Source of the DNA: Pustulibacterium marinum
GTDB taxonomy: Bacteria > Bacteroidota > Bacteroidia > Flavobacteriales > Flavobacteriaceae
Assembly: GCF_900116665.1 (NCBI RefSeq)
Contig: NZ_FPBK01000005.1
Span: 169,698-233,697 of the forward strand
Length of the DNA stretch: 64,000 nt
Reading direction: 5' to 3'
Shown here piece by piece: positions 10,101 to 18,439 of this stretch. The notes under the pieces were generated by a model that did not search any database, was not told where the DNA came from, and was given only the letters and a program-made list of their open reading frames with translations. Made by a program: the position numbers and the translations under genes. Every line of letters starts with the position of its first letter. The stretch's first letter is position 1.

Positions 10101-10895
10101 TTAACTCAACACGTTAATATTCACTACTAACCCTTCATTGGCTCTAACATTGAAAACCGTGTCATCTTCAAAAATAAGATACTGTCCTTTGATACCTTTT
10201 AATACACCTTCATACTCTGGTGTTTTTTGTAGATTCAAACTCTTTAATTTCTTTGGGTATTCTAAGACCGGGAAGTTCAAATTTGTTTCAGAATTATTCT
10301 CAATAAAGTATTCTTTTGCTTCTTCTGGAATGTACTGCTTCAAGTTTTCTCGCCATTGTGTAAGATCTTCGTCTTGTATTTCATTCTTCAACATGGTTCG
10401 CCAATTGGTTTTGTCTCCCACATGATCTTTCAAAGCAACCTCCGTAATTCCTGCCAAATATCTGTTAGGAACTTCTACAATTTCTATAGCCTCATGCGCT
10501 CCTTGATCGATCCATCGTGTTGGTACTTGTGTTTTTCTGGTAACCCCTACTTTTACATTACTAGAATTCGCCAAATAGACAATATGTGGCTGCAATTGCA
10601 CCTTTTTCTCATACTCCAGATCACGATCTTCTTCATTCAAATGCGCTTTACTAAGTTCTGGTTTCATGATCCAATCGGCAGCTTGTGGAACCTCAAAAAA
10701 ACAAGATTTACAAAATCCTTGTCTATAAATTGGTTTATCTAAATGACAATTGAGGCATTCAAATTTCACAAATTTCAGCGCAATTTTCTTGTTCAACAAC
10801 TGATTCATATGCAGAAAATCACTTCCAATATTTAAGTAATATTGAATAGGATCTTCAAATTCTGTTATCATTTTAATAAGAACACCTTCAAACAT
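10101..10895 (-). CDS. DUF2797 domain protein with zinc-binding cysteines
   Basis: A 264-residue cytoplasmic protein of the DUF2797 family, of unknown function. The start MFEGVLIKMITE...PIQYYL is the usual N-terminus of the family. A likely zinc ribbon is formed by Cys47, Cys50, Cys62 and Cys65. The segment HIVYLANSSNVKVGVTR (about 105-121) resembles the core of GIY-YIG-like or nucleotidyl-binding folds, but I would not assign an activity. It converges on the AsmA-like gene and diverges from the GH3 gene. Confidence 0.85.
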   Translation of the reverse strand: MFEGVLIKMITEFEDPIQYYLNIGSDFLHMNQLLNKKIALKFVKFECLNCHLDKPIYRQGFCKSCFFEVPQAADWIMKPELSKAHLNEEDRDLEYEKKVQLQPHIVYLANSSNVKVGVTRKTQVPTRWIDQGAHEAIEIVEVPNRYLAGITEVALKDHVGDKTNWRTMLKNEIQDEDLTQWRENLKQYIPEEAKEYFIENNSETNLNFPVLEYPKKLKSLNLQKTPEYEGVLKGIKGQYLIFEDDTVFNVRANEGLVVNINVLS

Positions 10896-11018
10896 GTTAA
10901 ATCTTTTATATTTTGTAAAGCAGACTATTTGCTTTCTATTTTTTTAGCCTAAATTAGTTTCTGTTTGCCACATTTTTGTTGGCCACTTCATACTTTAAAT
11001 GTAAAATTAATTAAAAAA

Positions 11019-12545
11019 ATGCCGATTCCTATTTTTAATTCTATCGCTTCTTGGTTTTTAAAAAAGCGCATTCATCAAATAGAATTATTTATCAAATATC
11101 CTCAGGAAGTACAAACTGAAATCTTAGACGAACTTTTATATACAGCTCAAGACACGCTTTACGGTAGTCAATATGGTTTCAGTGGTATCAAAAATTATGA
11201 TCAGTTTAAAAACAATGTTCCTCTTACAACGTATGAGGACTTTGAACCTTATATAGAACGAAGCAGAAAAGGAGAAGCAAATGTTTTCTGGTCTTCGGAA
11301 ATCAATTGGTTTGCAAAATCTAGTGGAACCACCAATGCAAAAAGTAAATTTATACCTGTAAGCGAAGAATCTTTAAATGAATGCCATTACAAAGCCAGTA
11401 AAGATTTGCTTTGCATGTATCTTAATAATAATGAAAATTCTGAATTATTTCTTGGTAAAAGTCTAAGACTAGGCGGCAGCAAACAGCTCTACGAAGACAA
11501 CGGAACGGTGTTTGGAGATCTCTCTGCAATTCTCATAGATAACATGCCATTATGGGCTGAATTTAGTTCTACACCAAGCAGCAAAGTATCTTTAATGAGC
11601 GAATGGGAAACCAAAATTGAAGCCATTCTAGAAGAAACCATGCAAGAAAACGTCACCAGTTTAGCTGGCGTACCATCTTGGATGCTGGTTTTATTAAATA
11701 GAGTGATAGAACGTTCAGGAAAATCTAGCATTTTGGAAGTTTGGGAAAATCTAGAAGTTTATTTTCATGGAGGTGTGAGTTTCACCCCATACGCAGATCA
11801 GTATCAAAAAATAATTCCTAACGGAAATTTTAGATATTATGAAATCTATAATGCCTCCGAAGGTTTTTTCGCTATTCAAGATACAAATGACTCTAAAGAG
11901 TTATTATTAATGTTAGACTACGGAATTTTCTATGAATTCATTCCAATGGATACTTACGGAACTCCAAACCAAAAAGTAATTCCGTTAGAACAAGTTGAAT
12001 TAGGAAAAAACTATGCCGTTGTAATCACAACAAACGCAGGTTTGTGGCGATACATTATTGGCGACACTATTCGTTTTACATCACTTAGTCCTTATAGAGT
12101 AAAGGTAACTGGAAGAACCAAACACCACATTAATGTATTTGGAGAAGAACTGATTATTGAAAATACAGAAGAAGCTCTAAAGGAAGTTTGCAAAAGAACG
12201 AATAGTGAAATTATAGAATACACCGTTGGACCAGTTTTCATGGAAGGAAGTGAAAAAGGAGCCCATGAATGGATCATAGAATTTAAAACGCAGCCAAATT
12301 CTTTACCTGAATTTATGGATTTACTAGACAAGAAATTGATGCAGTTGAATTCAGACTACGAAGCAAAACGTTATAAAAATATTACACTTAATCCTCCAAA
12401 ATTTACATTGGCTCGGAAAAACTTATTTTATGACTGGTTAAAACAAAATGGCAAATTAGGTGGCCAACATAAGATTCCAAGACTATCCAATTCTCGTACT
12501 TACATCGAAGATTTAAAAGAAATAAACAAAGCTTTTATTTTGTAA
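11019..12545 (+). CDS. GH3-family (auxin-responsive promoter family) acyl-adenylate enzyme, copy 1
   Basis: A 508-residue member of the GH3 branch of the adenylate-forming (ANL-like) superfamily. Plant GH3 enzymes join amino acids to acyl acids such as jasmonate or auxin, but the bacterial substrates are unknown. Motifs seen are the phosphate-binding loop FAKSSGTTNAKSKFIPV, YNASEGFFAIQ, GLWRYIIGDTIRFT and KVTGRTKHHINVFGEEL. I start at ATG 11019 (MPIPIFNSIASWFLKK); an in-frame ATG 18 codons upstream adds a non-conserved leader. A second copy lies at 34770-36305. The neighbours give no substrate clue. Confidence 0.88.
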   Translation: MPIPIFNSIASWFLKKRIHQIELFIKYPQEVQTEILDELLYTAQDTLYGSQYGFSGIKNYDQFKNNVPLTTYEDFEPYIERSRKGEANVFWSSEINWFAKSSGTTNAKSKFIPVSEESLNECHYKASKDLLCMYLNNNENSELFLGKSLRLGGSKQLYEDNGTVFGDLSAILIDNMPLWAEFSSTPSSKVSLMSEWETKIEAILEETMQENVTSLAGVPSWMLVLLNRVIERSGKSSILEVWENLEVYFHGGVSFTPYADQYQKIIPNGNFRYYEIYNASEGFFAIQDTNDSKELLLMLDYGIFYEFIPMDTYGTPNQKVIPLEQVELGKNYAVVITTNAGLWRYIIGDTIRFTSLSPYRVKVTGRTKHHINVFGEELIIENTEEALKEVCKRTNSEIIEYTVGPVFMEGSEKGAHEWIIEFKTQPNSLPEFMDLLDKKLMQLNSDYEAKRYKNITLNPPKFTLARKNLFYDWLKQNGKLGGQHKIPRLSNSRTYIEDLKEINKAFIL

Positions 12546-12652
12546 AATACTCTAAATGAACCTTAAAAAGAGTTCTTTTTTAATCATTACTTAACTTAAA
12601 ATTTGCATTTAATCGACAATAATTAACCATTTATCAAATATCAAATAACATT

Positions 12653-12685
12653 TTTGTTTGAGGGGGTTTTTCAGTATTACATTTG
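12653..12685 (+). promoter_or_regulatory. Promoter for the OmpA/PD40 gene
   Basis: TTTG at 12653-12656, a 21-base spacer, then TACATTTG at 12678-12685 (TAnnTTTG). It lies 37 bases before the ATG at 12723. Confidence 0.6.
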
Positions 12686-12722
12686 TTTCATCGCTAAAGT
12701 ATTACTTATAAAACTATTGAAA

Positions 12723-14360
12723 ATGAATAATTTAAAATTGTCAGTCCTAATCGGTTTTGCAGCAGTAGCTACAAGCTTCGCTCAAACAAATGAGATTGCT
12801 TCTGTTGAATACACTACTAATAAAGAAGAAGTTAGATTTCCTATCAGAGAAAGAAGAATTAACAAATTAGATCCAAGCGGATTTAAGTATGGTGTAAAAA
12901 ACTTAAAAGTTAATACTCCTTATACTGAGTTAACAAATCACCTTTACAAAAATAAATTCATTTATTCTTCTTCAAAAAAAATTGGAGTTTTTAAATCTGA
13001 TATAGATCCAAAAACAAATGAACCTTATAAATTATTGTTTTGTGGAGATATCGCAAAGGATCAAGAAATAAAACATTCAACTTTTTTTTCTAACACTTTA
13101 AACACTGATAAGTCAAACGAAACTTTTTCAACATTTACAGAAGATGAAGAAACTGTTTATTTCACACGAAGCGTCAAAGAAGGTGATCAAGAATTATTAA
13201 AAATATTCAGAGCTACTTTGGAAAGAGGAGCTTGGAAAAATATAGAAATGCTTTCTTTTAACATGGAAGGTTTTGAGTATGACACTCCATATGTTTCACC
13301 AAACGGAGACAAACTTTTCTTCGCATCTAACATGCCTGGAACAATAGGTGGTTATGATATTTATGTTGTAAACATAGACGAAAATGGGAAAGTTGGTACT
13401 CCAAGAAATTTAGGAAACGAAATAAACACTTCTAAAGATGAAAAGTATCCATACATGATGGGAGATGACGCATTATATTTTGCCTCTTCAGGACATTATG
13501 GTTTAGGCGGATATGACATCTTCGAAAGTAAGTTTGTAAACAACAGATTTTATTTCCCTACAAATATGGGTTCATCAATTAACAGTATTTCTGATGATTT
13601 CGGTTTTTTGATTAATAAAGATGACGAAGGATATTTCACATCTGACAGAACAGGTGGACAAGGTGGTTACGACATTTATGCCTTCAAAAGAGAAAAAATT
13701 AAACAATACGTAGATATTCAAGTTTTAGATGAGAATGGCGCTCCATTAATAAGCTCCAAAGTTCTTGTAAAAGATAGCTATAACAGAGTAATTGCTGATT
13801 CTTATACAGATGAAAATGGAATGATGAATATTGAAGTTATGCCATACAACTCTTATGCTTTCTACGTAAACAAAAAGGGATACAATGATAATATTGCTAG
13901 TTTCGAAGCTTTAGACGGTGATAAAGAAGATTACACATACACTGAAACAATAACGATGACAGAGAAATCTCCAGAGTATGTTGAAGTTGAGTTTGTAGTA
14001 GGAACAGATGAAGTTTTCTTTGCAAATGACAAATTTAAAGTTTCTACAGAGATCGAAGCTCTTCAAGAAGCATTGGCTGCAGCTAAAGACAATGCTTATG
14101 AAGTAATTATTAATGCGCATGCTGACCAAAGATTTACTTCTGAATACAACATGACTCTATCTCAAAAACGTGGAGAATTTGTTAAAGCTTTCTTGATAGA
14201 AAATGGAGTTAAAGCAGACATTATAAGCGTTAAAGCTTTCGGAGAAACAAAACCAAGAGTTACATGTGATGAAGATTGTAGCAAAGAAGAATTAAAAGAA
14301 AACAGACGTGTTGAAATCATCATCAAGAAAAAAGAGATGAAAGAAGTTAAGCAAGACTAA
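12723..14360 (+). CDS. OmpA-family peptidoglycan-binding protein with PD40 beta-propeller repeats
   Basis: A 545-residue exported protein. It begins with a signal peptide (1 to about 21, ending TSFAQ) with no lipobox. PD40/WD40-like repeats follow (SPNGDKLFFASNMPG...GGYDIYVV, then YFASSGHYGLGGYDIF, then YFTSDRTGGQGGYDIYAF). Next is a carboxypeptidase-regulatory-like beta domain (YVDIQVLDENGAPL to YVNKKGY), then a C-terminal OmpA domain (NAHADQRFTSEYNMTLSQ, FGETKPRV). This order recalls PorE-type T9SS envelope proteins, but the TPR part and lipidation are missing. The start at 12723 is chosen because it gives the signal peptide. The gene is alone, with its own promoter and terminator. Confidence 0.88.
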   Translation: MNNLKLSVLIGFAAVATSFAQTNEIASVEYTTNKEEVRFPIRERRINKLDPSGFKYGVKNLKVNTPYTELTNHLYKNKFIYSSSKKIGVFKSDIDPKTNEPYKLLFCGDIAKDQEIKHSTFFSNTLNTDKSNETFSTFTEDEETVYFTRSVKEGDQELLKIFRATLERGAWKNIEMLSFNMEGFEYDTPYVSPNGDKLFFASNMPGTIGGYDIYVVNIDENGKVGTPRNLGNEINTSKDEKYPYMMGDDALYFASSGHYGLGGYDIFESKFVNNRFYFPTNMGSSINSISDDFGFLINKDDEGYFTSDRTGGQGGYDIYAFKREKIKQYVDIQVLDENGAPLISSKVLVKDSYNRVIADSYTDENGMMNIEVMPYNSYAFYVNKKGYNDNIASFEALDGDKEDYTYTETITMTEKSPEYVEVEFVVGTDEVFFANDKFKVSTEIEALQEALAAAKDNAYEVIINAHADQRFTSEYNMTLSQKRGEFVKAFLIENGVKADIISVKAFGETKPRVTCDEDCSKEELKENRRVEIIIKKKEMKEVKQD

Positions 14361-14419
14361 AATTCCTCGTTACTTATTCAAGAGTTTAAGACAATTATTA
14401 TTTATTCAATATTTTTATA

Positions 14420-14450
14420 ACAAAACCCGATTCTATGAATCGGGTTTTGT
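14420..14450 (+). terminator. Terminator after the OmpA/PD40 gene
   Basis: Arms ACAAAACCCGATTC (14420-14433) and GAATCGGGTTTTGT (14437-14450) around a 3-base loop, followed by ATTTTA. Confidence 0.8.
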
Positions 14451-14520
14451 ATTTTAAGAGACTGATATCATATATCTCAGCAAAAAAGTATATCTATTAA
14501 TAAATATTTGGTGTAGATAT

Positions 14521-14561
14521 AAAACGAAAAAGGGATCTCATTGAGATCCCTTTTTCGTTTT
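14521..14561 (-). terminator. Long hairpin terminator after clpX
   Basis: Two perfectly complementary 20-base arms (14521-14540 and 14542-14561) separated by one base. The A/T-rich feet give a T run on either strand. It lies 29 bases beyond the clpX stop on the minus strand and probably also blocks leak-through from the convergent OmpA gene. Confidence 0.85.
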
Positions 14562-14589
14562 ATACATAGATTATATACTAATTCTAAAT

Positions 14590-15825
14590 CTAAGAGGCCG
14601 CTTTCAACGTACTTAAAGTTGCTTTGTTAAGCTTATCCTCGGCATACTTTTGGGTTAAATGAAATACCTCTATCCCTTCATTACTAGGAAGCTCAAACAT
14701 CGCATCTGTCAAAATAGCTTCACATAGTGAACGTAAACCTCTTGCACCCAATTTATATTCAATAGCTTTGGTTACAATGAAGTCTAAAGCTTCATCATCA
14801 ATAGTTAAAGCTATATCATCCATTGCAAACAGTTTTACATATTGCTTTACAATAGCATTCTTAGGCTCTGTAAGAATAGATCTAAGTGTTACTGCATCCA
14901 AGGGATTCATATGAGTTAAAACTGGAAGACGACCAATTATCTCTGGAATTAAACCAAAATCTTTAAGATCCTTTGGAATTACATATTGAAGTAGATTACT
15001 TTGATCAATTGTATTCATGGAATTAGATGAACTGTATCCAACAGCTTGCATATTCAATCTTTTGGTTATGATACGCTCAATGCCGTCAAAAGCTCCACCT
15101 GCAACAAACAGAATATTTTCAGTATTGACTTCAATAAACTTTTGATCTGGATGCTTTCTTCCTCCTTTAGGTGGAACGTTTACAGTTGTTCCTTCTAAAA
15201 GCTTCAATAAAGCTTGCTGAACTCCTTCTCCAGAAACGTCTCTTGTAATGGACGGATTATCACTCTTACGAGCAATTTTATCTATCTCATCTATAAAAAC
15301 GATTCCTCGCTCTGCTTTTTCTAAATCATAATCCGCAGCTTGTAAAAGACGAGTCAAAATACTTTCAACATCTTCTCCTACGTACCCAGCCTCGGTCAAT
15401 ACGGTTGCATCAACTATAGCCAACGGAACATTCAACATTTTCGCAATGGTCTTTGCTATCAAGGTTTTTCCGGTACCTGTTTGCCCCACCATTACAATGT
15501 TACTCTTTTGAATTTCAATATCATCATCAGATGATTCTTGAAGCAACCTTTTATAATGATTGTACACAGCCACTGACATAACTTTTTTGGTTGCGTCCTG
15601 ACCAATTACAAATTCGTCTAAGAAATTTTTAATCTCAATTGGTTTTCTTAATTCCAATTCAGAAGACAAGTCTTTTGAACGAGTTTGCTTCGTTTCTTCC
15701 AGAACAATGCCATGTGCTTGCTCAATGCAACGATCACAAATATGCGCATCAAGACCAGCAATCAATAAATTTGTTTCCGGCTTTTTTCTTCCACAAAATG
15801 AACATTCTAACTCTTCCTTCGCCAT
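14590..15825 (-). CDS. clpX: ATP-dependent Clp protease ATP-binding subunit ClpX
   Basis: A 411-residue AAA+ unfoldase that feeds substrates to ClpP. The N-terminal zinc-binding domain has Cys8, Cys11, Cys30 and Cys33. Walker A is GQTGTGKT (114-121), Walker B is IVFIDE (175-180) and the substrate-gripping pore loop is GYVG (147-150). The sensor regions and C-terminal small domain ([10 protein letters not shown]) are complete. It lies 14 bases downstream of clpP, the usual clpP-clpX operon, with tig upstream. Confidence 0.98.
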   Translation of the reverse strand: MAKEELECSFCGRKKPETNLLIAGLDAHICDRCIEQAHGIVLEETKQTRSKDLSSELELRKPIEIKNFLDEFVIGQDATKKVMSVAVYNHYKRLLQESSDDDIEIQKSNIVMVGQTGTGKTLIAKTIAKMLNVPLAIVDATVLTEAGYVGEDVESILTRLLQAADYDLEKAERGIVFIDEIDKIARKSDNPSITRDVSGEGVQQALLKLLEGTTVNVPPKGGRKHPDQKFIEVNTENILFVAGGAFDGIERIITKRLNMQAVGYSSSNSMNTIDQSNLLQYVIPKDLKDFGLIPEIIGRLPVLTHMNPLDAVTLRSILTEPKNAIVKQYVKLFAMDDIALTIDDEALDFIVTKAIEYKLGARGLRSLCEAILTDAMFELPSNEGIEVFHLTQKYAEDKLNKATLSTLKAAS

Positions 15826-15839
15826 CTAGTGTTTTTTAA

Positions 15840-16514
15840 TTATTTCCTTGTTAAAACTTCGTCAATCATTCCGTAAGCTTGTGCCTCGTCTGCCTTCATC
15901 CAATAATCACGATCACTGTCATGATGAACTTTATCAAAAGGCTGACCTGAATGACTTGCAATAATGTTATACAATTCATCTTTCAGCTTCAGAATTTCTC
16001 TTGCAGTGATTTCTATATCACTAGCTTGCCCTTGCGCACCCCCAAGAGGTTGGTGAATCATAACTCTTGAATGTGGTAATCCAGATCTTTTACCTGCAGC
16101 TCCTGCACACAATAAAACAGCTCCCATAGAAGCAGCCATACCGGTACAAATAGTAGCTACATCTGGCTGAATGAATTGCATAGTATCATAAATCCCTAAA
16201 CCAGCATATACTCCACCGCCTGGAGAATTGATATAAATCTGAATATCTTTAGAAGCATCTAAACTTGTTAAAAACAACAACTGTGCCTGTACAATGTTTG
16301 CAATTTGATCGTCAATTCCTGTTCCTAAAAAGATAATTCTATCCATCATTAAACGAGAAAAAACATCCATTTGGGTAACATTCATTTGACGCTCTTCCAT
16401 AATATATGGCGTCATCCCTACAGGATTCATTTTGCTAACAATTTTATCGTAATACATATTATTTATGCCATGATGCTGCGTGGCATATTTTCTAAACTCT
16501 TTCTTGAAATCCAT
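15840..16514 (-). CDS. clpP: ATP-dependent Clp protease proteolytic subunit ClpP
   Basis: A 224-residue serine protease subunit forming the double-heptamer ClpP barrel. The catalytic triad can be assigned by spacing to E. coli ClpP: Ser129 in GMAASMGA, His154 in MIHQPLGG and Asp203 in DRDYWM. NSPGGGVYAGLGIYD (96-110) forms the oxyanion region. About 35 N-terminal residues precede the conserved core and may be a propeptide. It sits between tig and clpX. Confidence 0.98.
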   Translation of the reverse strand: MDFKKEFRKYATQHHGINNMYYDKIVSKMNPVGMTPYIMEERQMNVTQMDVFSRLMMDRIIFLGTGIDDQIANIVQAQLLFLTSLDASKDIQIYINSPGGGVYAGLGIYDTMQFIQPDVATICTGMAASMGAVLLCAGAAGKRSGLPHSRVMIHQPLGGAQGQASDIEITAREILKLKDELYNIIASHSGQPFDKVHHDSDRDYWMKADEAQAYGMIDEVLTRK

Positions 16515-16537
16515 TCGTAAATTTTTTATTTAAAAAA

Positions 16538-16568
16538 GGCGTTAACCTTCACATTTGAGATTAACGCC
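16538..16568 (-). terminator. Hairpin between tig and clpP
   Basis: Arms GGCGTTAA (16538-16545) and TTAACGCC (16561-16568). Read on the minus strand the stem is followed by a run of six T. It sits in the 83-base gap between the tig stop and the clpP start, so it may end part of the tig transcripts and tune the Tig:ClpPX ratio. Confidence 0.65.
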
Positions 16569-16597
16569 TAAATATAGGTAATATTTCTTAAAAGTGC

Positions 16598-17914
16598 TTA
16601 CGCATAAGCTTCTTTAACGAAGTCTTCGTAAGTAACTTCTTTAGCTTCTAAATTTGCATTCTCTTTGTAGAATTTAACAAGCTTCTGACTCATTAATTGC
16701 TCTGAAAGTCTTTTTACCTCATCTTGGTTAGACATAATTCTCATAGCTATGTTTTCTACTTCTTCGTCAGCTGGCTCTAATTGACCAAACTGCGCCATTT
16801 GAGTTTTAATAAATCCTTTTGCAAAGTCTTTCAACTCTTCGAACTGAACTTGAAGATCATTTGTAGTAATGATTTTTCCTTCAATCAATTGATAACGAAG
16901 TCCTTTTTCTGACTTGTTATACTCTTCTTCTGCTTGTTCAGCTGATAATGGGTTTTCTCCTGTTTGCTGAATCCATTTTTTAAGAAATTCTGCAGGAAGA
17001 TCAAAAGATGTATTTTCTATTAAAGACTCAGTAACATCATTCAATAATTTCTGATCTGCTTGTTGCTCAAATTGCTTTTCAGCATCTTCTTTAATTTTAG
17101 CTCTCATTTCTTCTTCTGAAGAAACTTTACCTTCACCAAAGATTTTATCAAACAATTCTTGGTTCAATTCAGCTAAATCTCTCTTATTTACTTCATCGAC
17201 AGTAACTGCAACTTCTACATCTAAATCATGAGCATCATCATGAGAAACTTTTAATACTTCCATTAAATCATGAAGATCTGCAAACAATTCTTTTGAACCT
17301 ATAGCAATAGTCTCTCCGGTTTTTGCACCTAAGAATTTTTCAGCCGCAATTTCAGATAACTTGTCGAAAGTGAAAGTAGCTTGATTGTTGATTTCTTTTT
17401 CTTCATTTACAAAAGTAGCAGTAATCTCGCTATCTTTTATAACTTCAGTATGACCTACAAGTTTACCAAATTGCTTTTGGATTCTTTCAACTTGCTCGTC
17501 TAGCATTTTGTCATCTGCAACGATGTTATAATGTGTTACAGGTTCTTTTGTAAATTCAACTTCGAAAGCTGGTGCTAAACCTAATTCAAACTCAAATGTA
17601 AAGTCATCTGCATCCCAATTTAAATCATCCTGAGGTTTTGGAAGTGGATTTCCTAAAACATCTAGTTTTTCCTCAGTTAAATAATTATTAAGAGCATCTT
17701 GTAATAACTTATTTACCTCGTCTGCCAATACAGCTTTACCATATTGCTTTTTAACAAGACCCATTGGAACATGCCCTTTTCTAAAACCAGGAATATTTGC
17801 ACTTTTACGGTAATCACTTAAGGTTTTCTCAACCTTTTCACTATAATCGTCTTTAGAGATTGCAACTGTTACAATTGCATTTAAATCATCTACTTGCTCT
17901 TTTGTAATATTCAT
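16598..17914 (-). CDS. tig: Trigger factor
   Basis: A 438-residue ribosome-bound chaperone and peptidyl-prolyl isomerase. The ribosome-docking signature GFRKGHVP is at 43-50. The central FKBP-like region is present but weakly conserved, and the C-terminal substrate-cradle domain is helical and Glu/Gln-rich. The order tig-clpP-clpX is widespread. A good promoter lies upstream (17940-17970). Confidence 0.95.
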   Translation of the reverse strand: MNITKEQVDDLNAIVTVAISKDDYSEKVEKTLSDYRKSANIPGFRKGHVPMGLVKKQYGKAVLADEVNKLLQDALNNYLTEEKLDVLGNPLPKPQDDLNWDADDFTFEFELGLAPAFEVEFTKEPVTHYNIVADDKMLDEQVERIQKQFGKLVGHTEVIKDSEITATFVNEEKEINNQATFTFDKLSEIAAEKFLGAKTGETIAIGSKELFADLHDLMEVLKVSHDDAHDLDVEVAVTVDEVNKRDLAELNQELFDKIFGEGKVSSEEEMRAKIKEDAEKQFEQQADQKLLNDVTESLIENTSFDLPAEFLKKWIQQTGENPLSAEQAEEEYNKSEKGLRYQLIEGKIITTNDLQVQFEELKDFAKGFIKTQMAQFGQLEPADEEVENIAMRIMSNQDEVKRLSEQLMSQKLVKFYKENANLEAKEVTYEDFVKEAYA

Positions 17915-17939
17915 TTTCTATACTATAAAAATTGGGTTG

Positions 17940-17970
17940 CAAAAGTAATATAATTTAACAACCCAACCAA
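17940..17970 (-). promoter_or_regulatory. Promoter of tig
   Basis: On the minus strand, TTG (17970-17968), 20 bases, then TACTTTTG (17947-17940). This is an exact TTG-N20-TAnnTTTG match ending 25 bases before the tig ATG. Confidence 0.65.
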
Positions 17971-18005
17971 GTTTTTAAGCATCTGTAATTCAAAAAGTTA
18001 TTTTA

Positions 18006-18353
18006 TTAAGATTTCTCATCATCTAAACCAGAAGTAAAGAGCGATTGCAAGAACGATAAAAGCAAGCTAAAAATAAGTGCCCACCAAAATCCGTCTACTG
18101 CAAAACCATCTATCAAACCATCTGCAAATAGTATGATAAAAGCATTGATCACCAAGAGAAATAACCCCAAAGTTATAATGGTTACCGGCAAGGTCAAGAT
18201 TACTAAAATTGGTTTTACAACGATATTTAGCAAACCTAAAATTACAGCAACTATAATAGCTGCAATGTAGTTACTCACATGAACCCCCGGAAGTAAATAG
18301 GATAATATCATCACTGCCAATGCTGACAGTAGTATTTTTACAATTAATTTCAT
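18006..18353 (-). CDS. Small four-helix membrane protein (phage holin family 4 / DUF360-like)
   Basis: A 115-residue very hydrophobic protein with four predicted membrane helices and short loops. The pattern LLPGVHVSNYIAAIIVAVILG, then LNIVVKPILVILTLPVTI, then FAVDGFWWAL is typical of the conserved bacterial family labelled 'phage holin family protein'. The function is unknown and there is no phage context, so the holin name should not be taken literally. Confidence 0.85.
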   Translation of the reverse strand: MKLIVKILLSALAVMILSYLLPGVHVSNYIAAIIVAVILGLLNIVVKPILVILTLPVTIITLGLFLLVINAFIILFADGLIDGFAVDGFWWALIFSLLLSFLQSLFTSGLDDEKS

Positions 18354-18372
18354 TTTTTTATTTTAAAAATAC

Positions 18373-18410
18373 AAAAAGGAGTCTTGTCTATAAGACGAAG
18401 ACTCCTTTTT
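18373..18410 (-). terminator. Terminator after the GDSL lipoprotein gene
   Basis: Perfect 13-base arms AAAAAGGAGTCTT (18373-18385) and AAGACTCCTTTTT (18398-18410) with a 12-base loop, between the GDSL gene stop and the next minus-strand gene. Confidence 0.85.
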
Positions 18411-18439
18411 AGGAATTATTTAATACAAATATCAAAACA

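Noticed and set aside
18006..18353. A phage holin and thus a prophage
   Set aside because: The family label 'phage holin' covers a common chromosomal membrane protein. No other phage gene is near.
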